From DAIOHQ01 sp036744635 (GTDB taxonomy: Bacteria; Planctomycetota; Phycisphaerae; Tepidisphaerales; Tepidisphaeraceae), in contig DAIOHQ010000142.1 of the NCBI GenBank assembly GCA_036744635.1, positions 1 to 12,446 on the forward strand: a DNA stretch of 12,446 bases, given 5' to 3'. Numbering within the stretch: position 1 is the stretch's first letter; each line of letters begins with the position of its first letter. A program made the position numbers and the translations under genes. Of the stretch, positions 7,154 to 12,446 are shown in pieces. The notes under the pieces are model-generated. The model did not search any database. It saw only the letters and a program-made list of their open reading frames with translations, and was not told where the DNA came from.

Positions 7154-7172
7154 CGGTTGAGGGGTCCGGCAT

Positions 7173-7191
7173 GCTCTTGACCCTCTCGGCT
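7173..7191 (+). repeat. left copy of 19-bp direct repeat flanking the toxin-antitoxin pair
   Basis: GCTCTTGACCCTCTCGGCT here matches GCTCCTTACCCTCTCGGCT at 8022-8040 in 17 of 19 positions, in the same direction. The 12 right-hand bases are identical. Confidence 0.6.
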
Positions 7192-7208
7192 GCTCCCTCT
7201 CGGCTGCT
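7181..7208 (+). repeat. perfect 14-bp tandem duplication
   Basis: CCCTCTCGGCTGCT occurs twice in a row (7181-7194 and 7195-7208) without a mismatch. It extends the left flanking repeat and sits about 26 bases upstream of the -35 box of the toxin promoter. Its use, if any, is unknown. Confidence 0.8.
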
Positions 7209-7233
7209 TCGATTTTGTCCCACGTTTTATAAT

Positions 7234-7262
7234 TTGACGAAGGCTCGACACCGTTGTATTAT
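7234..7262 (+). promoter_or_regulatory. strong sigma70-like promoter of the toxin-antitoxin operon
   Basis: TTGACG (7234-7239) and TATTAT (7257-7262) are exactly 17 bases apart, each one mismatch from consensus. Transcription would start near 7269, leaving a 5' leader of about 17 bases that holds GAGG (7275-7278), seven bases before the toxin ATG. Confidence 0.7.
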
Positions 7263-7270
7263 ATGACAAC
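7253..7270. promoter_or_regulatory. candidate operator palindrome over the -10 box
   Basis: GTTGTATTATATGACAAC is an imperfect 18-bp palindrome (14 of 18 positions symmetric; outer arms GTTGT/ACAAC and inner TATA) centred between 7261 and 7262, covering the -10 hexamer. An XRE-type antitoxin dimer bound here would block RNA polymerase, the usual way such operons repress themselves. Confidence 0.5.
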
Positions 7271-7285
7271 AACCGAGGCGGCCGG

Positions 7286-7525
7286 ATGCCATGGATCGAT
7301 ATCATTTGGACCGACGAAAACGAGGCCCATATCATCGACGGCGGCATGAGCATGGCCGATGTGGAGCACGTGATCCATCATTCGGTCGGCGGCGGCGTGA
7401 GCCGTTCCAGCGGCCGGCCATTCGTCGTCGGATACGCGCCCGGCGGCCGCGGAATTCTGGTCGTTTACGAAGAAATCGACGCGATCACGGTTTACCCGAT
7501 CACCGCCTATTTTCTGGAGGATTGA
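7286..7525 (+). CDS. BrnT/DUF4258-like toxin of a type II toxin-antitoxin pair
   Basis: A 79-residue protein starting MPWIDIIWTDENEAHI, with the MSMADVEHVIHH helix, then SRSSGRPFVVGYAPGGRGILVVYEE and VYPITAYFLED. This helix-then-sheet order with GRP, GR and a terminal TAY motif resembles BrnT and DUF4258 proteins, which have a RelE-like ribonuclease fold and act on mRNA in the cytoplasm. The gene has its own promoter and ribosome binding site (GAGG at 7275-7278), and its stop lies one base before the antitoxin ATG. Classic BrnT is paired with the ribbon-helix-helix antitoxin BrnA; here the partner is a helix-turn-helix protein and the toxin is first, as in HigBA. Toxicity is inferred from family likeness and gene order. 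Confidence 0.72.
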   Translation: MPWIDIIWTDENEAHIIDGGMSMADVEHVIHHSVGGGVSRSSGRPFVVGYAPGGRGILVVYEEIDAITVYPITAYFLED

Positions 7526-7526
7526 C

Positions 7527-7874
7527 ATGGCAACCATCACCCGCAAGAGCCATCCCGCCCTGACGCCCAAACGCCTGGCCGCGCTCAATGCGCTGGCCGG
7601 GAAGATTGACCGCGAAGAAGCCCCGGAACTCAAGGCCGCCGGAAGATCAATCCTGTTGCGGCACGGGACGGTGAGGCAACTGATCGCATCCTTGAAGGAG
7701 GCTCGCCTGGCGAAGGACCTGAGCCTGGGGGAAGTTGGGGAGCGATCGGGCATCGGCAAGGCCAATCTGTCCCGCCTGGAGAATGACCCAACTCCCAATC
7801 CAACGCTCGACACGCTGTTGCGTTATGCCGAGGCCGTCGGCGTCAAGATGCGCGTCAGTCTGGGCGAAACCTAA
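7527..7874 (+). CDS. XRE-family helix-turn-helix antitoxin/repressor
   Basis: A 115-residue DNA-binding protein. The N-terminal 45 residues (MATITRKSHP...) form a basic, alanine-rich segment that may wrap the toxin. Residues 48-107 are a helix-turn-helix of the Cro/XRE type: TVRQLIASLKEARLAKDLSL, GEVGERSGIGKANLSRLEN (recognition helix), and NPTLDTLLRYAEAVGVKM. Translation is coupled to the toxin: GGAGG at 7516-7520 lies inside the toxin gene and only one base separates the stop (7523-7525) from this ATG. It probably neutralises the toxin and represses the shared promoter through the palindrome at 7253-7270. It ends 180 bp before the convergent nuclease gene. Confidence 0.8.
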   Translation: MATITRKSHPALTPKRLAALNALAGKIDREEAPELKAAGRSILLRHGTVRQLIASLKEARLAKDLSLGEVGERSGIGKANLSRLENDPTPNPTLDTLLRYAEAVGVKMRVSLGET

Positions 7875-8021
7875 GCTATCGCGGAACGGAACGTGAGAGA
7901 TGGGTAGGACCGCGGCAACGGAGCGCAGTGAGCCGCCGGTAATCTTCACCATCGGCGCAGGCGGGGAACGTCAGGACCGTTCCGAGCAGCAATCCACTGA
8001 GGCGGACAAGCCTAGGGAATG

Positions 8022-8040
8022 GCTCCTTACCCTCTCGGCT
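8022..8040 (+). repeat. right copy of 19-bp direct repeat flanking the toxin-antitoxin pair
   Basis: GCTCCTTACCCTCTCGGCT matches the copy at 7173-7191 in 17 of 19 positions; as on the left side, another CCCTCTC follows at once (8041-8047). It lies between the convergent antitoxin and nuclease genes. The rest of this 180-bp interval (7875-8054) holds a small GGAACG/CGTTCC hairpin at 7965-7983 without a T run, and nothing else recognised. Confidence 0.6.
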
Positions 8041-8054
8041 CCCTCTCTCCTGCG

Positions 8055-10649
8055 TCACAGTGCCTGCTGAGCTAGTGGAGAACCAGCGAGTCGTTTCTGA
8101 AACACCCGACAAGTATCCATTTTATTCGCTACCCATCGGTACAATTCTGGCCAGTTCGAGTTATCGTCGAGCTTCGCACGGTGGTACATGGCAAGATACC
8201 GCGTCTTGCCCTCGATCTCCGGCCACACGGGTGTTTGCACCAAGGTGCGCAATTGCTCCGCGTCGGCACTTGCCGCCTCCCATTGCCTCTCGTCACCGTC
8301 AGGCTTGAAAATCAGACCGGTTCCTACCCAATGTTCCTCCGGGTCGAATCGGAGCCAGATTCCCACACCGGGCTCCAAGTCCACGTCCCGCCACTGCTCG
8401 CCTTGAGCTTTGAGCATCGCCCAATGATTTCCAGCTGCGAGTAAATGCTGATCCAGGCCGGTCCAGAACGCCAGCAGCAGCTTCCCAGCGTTGGGCGGCT
8501 GCGGCGTATGAATGCGCGGTCCCAGCACATCGATGAGCTGCTTAAGTTTCTGCGCCAGCCACCGATGTTGGCGGGGCCAATCAGCTCTGTCTCCCGGCTG
8601 GGCCGAATCCAAATATAATGCCGCCTTTTTTGTATTTTCTTCGGCCTCCCATTCGACCTGCTCACCCAGCTCGGCCTCAATGGCCAACTCGTCTTGGCGA
8701 AGCACGTCCAGTTGAGAGCCTGCAAACTGGTCGCGGAAGCACAACTCGACGCTGACGCAGGCCTCGTCGGTGTCCAAGGCCGCCGCAAACCAACCGCTCG
8801 TGCCGAGAAAACTGAGAGAGGGCCGATCCTCCGGCTGCTTCTTGGGCTCCAGAGTGGGAGCAATCTCGCCCAGCACCTTCCGAAACGCCTGCCAGTAATC
8901 CGCCCGGAGTTTTCGGGCCTCGCCCCGACCTTCCAAGTTCGCCGTGACCTCATGCACCGCCGGCTGGCGGACGTACGCGCCGAAACTCGGCCAGCGCTCG
9001 GCCACCTGGCTGGCCAGCCGCTTGCCGCGCGCTCTGATGGCGGTCGCGTCCCAAGTGCTTATCTTGTGAAAGTGAGCATTGAGCTGCACATTACTCTTCT
9101 TATACACCGCCTTTTTCCTCTCAAACGAGTCGTTGGACAGCTTCGGATTGTAGCCTGTGAGCGTCAGATTCCCCAACGTGTGCAACCACTCTTCGTGCAA
9201 CGTCGACCATTTGTTCCCCAGCATCCCCTGCCAGCTCTGGCCGGCCTGTCCTTTGATAATCGACTGCGGCATGACGTGCTCGATCGTCAGCGCTTTCAGC
9301 TTCGGGCCTTCCTTGTGCCCGAATGACGCCTCCAGCTGTTCCAAGATCAGCTGGCATTTCTTCGGCTCGCGACGATACAGGGCGAAGTTAAGGAGAGATG
9401 CGGTGAAGGCTTCATCGTTAGGCCAGCCCCTCGCTGTCCAAAATCGCCGCAAGTCCTCGCACGGGGAGCCAGCGATCGATCTAATCGCCGCCGGAAACAA
9501 TTCATTGTAGCTGCGGGTGGACTCGCCGCAGATCGATCGGCGGATCACGAAACTTTCAAGATCGGCAATGCATTGCAGGAGTTCATCCTTTGACAGACCG
9601 CCGTCGGAGTGACGAGCCAACAAGTGCGTTAGAAGTGGATAGGCAGTGGTTACCTCAAGCGCGTTAATGCACTCCAAGGCGCTCTTCAGGCGTGAATCTT
9701 CGGATGTGCTGGGAAGACGCAGCGCAAGCTCAAATCGAGCAAACTTGCGAAGTTCCTGAATCAATGCCACCGGAGTGATATCTCGTCCCTTCAAATGGTC
9801 CTTGAAGTCGACAAATGTGGCTTTCTTGCGGGAATATTCCCCATTGCGCATAAGGTAGTCGCGGTAGAAGACAGTCATGTCCATTCTGTCCTCATCATCC
9901 GTGCCTTCGAACATTGCCTCCAGCGGTTGCCAGTGCAGGCGGTGGAAATCCTCCTGCTCAGACAACGGCACCTTCATAAACACGAAGTTGCGGATCAAGT
10001 CAGATTCTTCCAGCGGCAAGCCAGTGGAGTTCAGGCTTTCGAAGATCTCATATGGGTTCTCTCCCTCGATGCTGATTACGACCAGCGACAGCCATGCGGT
10101 GACAGCGGTAGCCAGCTGACGCAGCGCCTTCTCCATGTCGTTCTTGATGTACTGCTGCACGGCGGCCTTGAAGAACCGCTGCGCCCGGATGATTCCATCC
10201 CGACGCGAGTGATCAGCGGCCTTCCCGTCTATGACCGCAAACAGAACCTCGCGATCGCCCACGCGCGGCACAACCTTGTACCGATTCAGACCCTTTTCCC
10301 GCTTCTGGATCAGGTAGCGTTCAGTGATATCCTCGGCCAACTCCTGCAGATCATGCTCATGAGCCAGGTCCCGCAGTACCGCCAGCAATATGGTGATGGT
10401 TGTCAACCGCTGCTGACCATCAATCAGCTGGTACACGGGCAGGTCACCGGGCATGTGATTGACGGGAGTGCAAACCAGCGGTCCCATGAAGTGCATCCGC
10501 GGGTGAGCGTCATCGACAAGGCTGGTCAGGTCCTCCCAGAGCGTAAGCCAGTGCTTGAGTTTCCAAGAGTAATGTCGCTGAAAAAACGGGATCAAAAACT
10601 GATCGCCAGAATATAGAATGTCCCGAACAGTCTTTGCTTTTGCATCCAT
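8055..10649 (-). CDS. GmrSD-type DUF262/DUF1524 nuclease with duplicated C-terminal domain
   Basis: An 864-residue protein of the GmrSD/BrxU/SspE group, which restricts phage DNA, often DNA with modified bases. The N-terminal DUF262 (ParB-like NTPase) domain shows IPFFQRHYSW at 20-29, IDGQQRLTT at 76-84 and the IFESLNSTGLPLEESDLIRN block at 202-221. A helical middle region leads to a DUF1524 HNH nuclease: TIEHVMPQ at 455-462 with H458, then LGNLTLTGYNPKLSN at 492-506 and the FERKKAVY stretch. After that, residues 585-712 look like a DUF4268 domain, and 728-852 look like a second copy of the same fold: YW/FW at 585/728, W667/W809, and WP-x3-RW-x-A-x-K at 691-701/833-843, all shifted by 142-143 residues. 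Most relatives end after one such domain or none. ATG 10649 directly precedes the conserved region; its ribosome binding site is weak. By eye the gene is less GC-rich than its neighbours, in keeping with transfer. Confidence 0.88.
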   Translation of the reverse strand: MDAKAKTVRDILYSGDQFLIPFFQRHYSWKLKHWLTLWEDLTSLVDDAHPRMHFMGPLVCTPVNHMPGDLPVYQLIDGQQRLTTITILLAVLRDLAHEHDLQELAEDITERYLIQKREKGLNRYKVVPRVGDREVLFAVIDGKAADHSRRDGIIRAQRFFKAAVQQYIKNDMEKALRQLATAVTAWLSLVVISIEGENPYEIFESLNSTGLPLEESDLIRNFVFMKVPLSEQEDFHRLHWQPLEAMFEGTDDEDRMDMTVFYRDYLMRNGEYSRKKATFVDFKDHLKGRDITPVALIQELRKFARFELALRLPSTSEDSRLKSALECINALEVTTAYPLLTHLLARHSDGGLSKDELLQCIADLESFVIRRSICGESTRSYNELFPAAIRSIAGSPCEDLRRFWTARGWPNDEAFTASLLNFALYRREPKKCQLILEQLEASFGHKEGPKLKALTIEHVMPQSIIKGQAGQSWQGMLGNKWSTLHEEWLHTLGNLTLTGYNPKLSNDSFERKKAVYKKSNVQLNAHFHKISTWDATAIRARGKRLASQVAERWPSFGAYVRQPAVHEVTANLEGRGEARKLRADYWQAFRKVLGEIAPTLEPKKQPEDRPSLSFLGTSGWFAAALDTDEACVSVELCFRDQFAGSQLDVLRQDELAIEAELGEQVEWEAEENTKKAALYLDSAQPGDRADWPRQHRWLAQKLKQLIDVLGPRIHTPQPPNAGKLLLAFWTGLDQHLLAAGNHWAMLKAQGEQWRDVDLEPGVGIWLRFDPEEHWVGTGLIFKPDGDERQWEAASADAEQLRTLVQTPVWPEIEGKTRYLAMYHRAKLDDNSNWPELYRWVANKMDTCRVFQKRLAGSPLAQQAL

Positions 10650-10713
10650 GTGCTACCCGGTTATGTGAGTTGAGCATCTGGTCGGAGGAGATACAATAAC
10701 TCCAAAGCGTGCC

Positions 10714-10744
10714 TTCTCTGCGTCCTCTGCGCCTCCGCGGTGAA
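10714..10744. repeat. CTCTGCG-type 9-bp tandem repeat, dispersed intergenic element
   Basis: Three imperfect 9-bp units in a row: TTCTCTGCG, TCCTCTGCG and CCTCCGCGG, followed by TGAA. It lies in the 111-bp gap between the phosphomutase stop and the nuclease start. I recall very similar strings between genes in many environmental bacterial genomes, so this is probably a dispersed repeat and not a site specific to this locus. Confidence 0.5.
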
Positions 10745-10760
10745 TCATGTATTTCCCGCC

Positions 10761-12152
10761 CTAATGCCCATGCACCGGCTCCCCCAGGATCTTCTTTAAC
10801 TCCGCAAACTTCTCATCGCGCAGCTCCGGGGTCTTGGCCTCCAGGTTCAAGCGCAGGAGCGGCTCGGTGTTGCTCTTGCGGACGTTGAACCACCAGTCGC
10901 CCATGTCGATGGTGATGCCGTCCAGATAGTCGGTCTGCCCTTTCTTGTAATGGTCGGCCAGCTCGCGGATTTTTCCCTCCTTGTCTTCCACCTGGAAGTT
11001 CACCTCGCCGCTCTGGCTGTAGCGGTGCAGCGGCTTGACCAGCGCGCTCAGCGGCGCCGGCTGGGCGGAAATGATCGAGAGCATCCGCGCGAAGGCGATG
11101 GCGGCGGAGTCGGCGAAAAAGTTGTCGCGGAAATAGAGATGCCCGGATAGTTCGCCGCCGAAGACGGCCTTGGTGTCGGCCATCGTCTTCTTGATGAACG
11201 CGTGGCCGACACGGTCGCGCTTGGGCACGCCGCCGGCGGCCTTCACCTCATCGGCGACCACGTGGCTGGAGCGCAGGTCATAGACGATGGTCGAGCCCTT
11301 GTTCTGCGGGCGCTGGAGAAAATCGCGGGCGATGATCGCGGTGATCAGGTCGGATCCGATCATTTTGCCGCTTTCATCGAGAAAGATGCAGCGGTCGGCG
11401 TCGCCGTCGAAGCAGACGCCGAGGTCCGGCTTCACCTCCGCCATCCTGTCCTTGAGCATCTGCAGGTTCGACTCCACCAGCGGATTGGGCTCGTGTACGA
11501 AGCTGCCGGTGATCTCAAAGAGAATCGGCACGATCTCCAGGTTGATCTGATCGCCGAAGATGGCCGGCACCATTTTCCCGGCCATGCCGTTGGAGGCGTC
11601 GACGACGACGGTGAGCTTGCGTTTGAGGTCGAGGAACTGCAACACGTGGCGCTGGTAGTCGGGCCAGAGGTCGCGCTCTTCGAGTTTGCCCAGCAGGCCG
11701 GTCTTGCCGACGTGCAGGCCGGCGGCGATGCGCTTGATGTCGTCCAGGCCCGATGCCGCCCCGATCGGCTTGGCCTTGGGACCGGAGATCTTGAAGCCGT
11801 TGTACTGCACGGGATTGTGGCTGGCCGTGGTCATGATGCCGCCGACGCAATCGAGGTGATTGATGGCGAAATAGATCATGGCGGTGTCGATCATGCCGAT
11901 GTCGATGACGTTCATGCCGGTCGAGCGGATGCCATCTGACAGCGCCTTGGCCAGCGACGGCGAGTGCGGCCGCATATCCCGGCCGACCACGATGGTGTCT
12001 TCCATCTTGACCTTCTGCTCGGCCGTCGCACCCTGGCGGCTGCGCTTGAGAAACTGCGCGGTTGCGTGTCCGACGCGCCAGGCGGCGTCCTCATTCAGCG
12101 GAGATGGATAGGTGGCGCGAACATCGTAGGCCTTGAAGATTTTTTCGATCAT
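10761..12152 (-). CDS. manB: phosphomannomutase/phosphoglucomutase
   Basis: A 463-residue alpha-D-phosphohexomutase that interconverts hexose 1- and 6-phosphates, feeding GDP-mannose or UDP-glucose and hence cell-surface polysaccharides. All four family motifs are intact: the phosphoserine loop TTASHNP (S111), the Mg2+-binding DGDADR at 249-254, the sugar-specificity loop GGELSGH at 332-338, and the phosphate-binding RKSNTEP at 425-431. The GGELSGH form with an N-terminal KAYDVR fits the AlgC/ManB (CpsG) group with dual mannose/glucose use. ATG 12152-12150 is chosen because the conserved IFKAYDVR begins at once and AAGGA lies nine bases upstream. A longer frame from 12383 would add 77 residues encoded by intergenic repeats and low-complexity sequence, which is not credible. 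The gene is followed on the same strand by the nuclease, but a 111-bp gap with a repeat suggests separate transcription. Confidence 0.95.
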   Translation of the reverse strand: MIEKIFKAYDVRATYPSPLNEDAAWRVGHATAQFLKRSRQGATAEQKVKMEDTIVVGRDMRPHSPSLAKALSDGIRSTGMNVIDIGMIDTAMIYFAINHLDCVGGIMTTASHNPVQYNGFKISGPKAKPIGAASGLDDIKRIAAGLHVGKTGLLGKLEERDLWPDYQRHVLQFLDLKRKLTVVVDASNGMAGKMVPAIFGDQINLEIVPILFEITGSFVHEPNPLVESNLQMLKDRMAEVKPDLGVCFDGDADRCIFLDESGKMIGSDLITAIIARDFLQRPQNKGSTIVYDLRSSHVVADEVKAAGGVPKRDRVGHAFIKKTMADTKAVFGGELSGHLYFRDNFFADSAAIAFARMLSIISAQPAPLSALVKPLHRYSQSGEVNFQVEDKEGKIRELADHYKKGQTDYLDGITIDMGDWWFNVRKSNTEPLLRLNLEAKTPELRDEKFAELKKILGEPVHGH

Positions 12153-12277
12153 GGTTGCGGGTCCTTCGTGAGTTGGCCGGTAGTTTACGGGCAAGGCGCG
12201 GGATCGGGAAGCGGCACGAGCGGGGAACTTTGAGGTAGCTCCGCTGAGGATTGGTGCAGAAAGTGCATTTTGAGATG

Positions 12278-12308
12278 TGGGACATTCTGGGACATTTTGG
12301 GACATTGG
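12278..12308. repeat. three TGGGACATT units phased at exactly 10 bp
   Basis: TGGGACATT begins at 12278, 12288 and 12298, each followed by two variable bases of which the second may start the next unit. A fourth copy stands at 12376-12384. They lie about 125 bp upstream of the phosphomutase ATG. Exact helical-turn spacing would put all three units on the same face of the DNA, which suits a protein-binding array; a simple repeat expansion is equally possible. Confidence 0.7.
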
Positions 12309-12391
12309 ACGCGCGTTAGTCATTGACATTGCGGCAGTTGTGGACTTGTGGGTATTTAGGTAATTTGTGGGCAGGTGGGACATTGGAAGGA

Positions 12392-12415
12392 TGAATGATG
12401 AGTGCTGAATGATGA
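12392..12415. repeat. TGAATGATGA short direct repeat
   Basis: TGAATGATGA occurs at 12392-12401 and again at 12406-12415. Strings of this sort are common between genes in environmental genomes. The whole stretch 12153-12446 shows no supportable gene: it holds the phosphomutase leader, the GGGACATT units, and this repeat. Confidence 0.5.
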
Positions 12416-12446
12416 ATGGGGAGCGCGGAGTGGGCGGGATGAATTG

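Noticed and set aside
7228..7233. TATAAT at 7228-7233 as a second promoter of the toxin operon
   Set aside because: No credible -35 box 16-18 bases upstream; the TTGACG/TATTAT pair just downstream is clearly better.
9795..10616. Plus-strand frame of 273 codons opposite the GmrSD-like gene
   Set aside because: It mirrors the conserved DUF262 coding region and shows no domain of its own.
12153..12383. 77-residue N-terminal extension of the phosphomutase
   Set aside because: It is encoded by the GGGACATT repeat and intergenic sequence; the family starts at IEKIFKAYDVR, and AAGGA precedes the ATG at 12152.

Overview
The window is a high-GC bacterial chromosome segment with housekeeping genes on both sides of a sensor-kinase cluster and a small defence-like island. 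The mix of genes (a short methionyl-tRNA synthetase without zinc cysteines, a HAMP protein with only a DHp helix, a BrnT-like toxin paired with an XRE protein, dispersed short intergenic repeats) suggests an environmental planctomycete or related PVC bacterium. That placement is inference from gene style and is not proven. A run of 10 N at 3583-3592 shows this is a draft or metagenome assembly.

Layout. At 1-46 is the last codons of an upstream gene, possibly an ABC exporter. metG (111-1640, +) has a good sigma70-like promoter so close to its ATG that the mRNA should be nearly leaderless. It converges with no spacer on a minus-strand cluster. In transcription order that cluster is a possible 28-residue membrane peptide (5191-5105), a HAMP/DHp membrane protein without an ATPase domain (5091-4021), a RegB-like membrane histidine kinase (4024-2686, crossed by the assembly gap) and a cytoplasmic GH43 glycosidase (2615-1641). 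The two signalling genes overlap by ATGA. Diverging from them are a ygbA-family gene (5332-5682, +), linked to nitrosative stress in other bacteria, and an AhbD-like radical SAM/SPASM protein (5912-7093, +), predicted to make heme from Fe-coproporphyrin.

The accessory part (about 7100-10750) starts with small repeats and hairpins. It continues with a BrnT-like toxin and XRE antitoxin (7286-7874, +) under a strong promoter whose -10 box lies inside an 18-bp palindrome. It ends with a large GmrSD-type DUF262/DUF1524 nuclease (10649-8055, -) whose C-terminus carries two tandem copies of one domain. Near-identical 19-bp direct repeats flank the toxin-antitoxin pair. The last gene is a phosphomannomutase/phosphoglucomutase (12152-10761, -), preceded by 10-bp-phased GGGACATT repeats.

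The best candidates for something new are the duplicated C-terminal domain of the GmrSD-like protein, the split or paired sensor system (peptide, DHp-only protein, RegB-like kinase), and the ygbA-ahbD pairing, which hints at a link between NO stress and heme supply. No RNA genes, CRISPR arrays or insertion sequences were seen.
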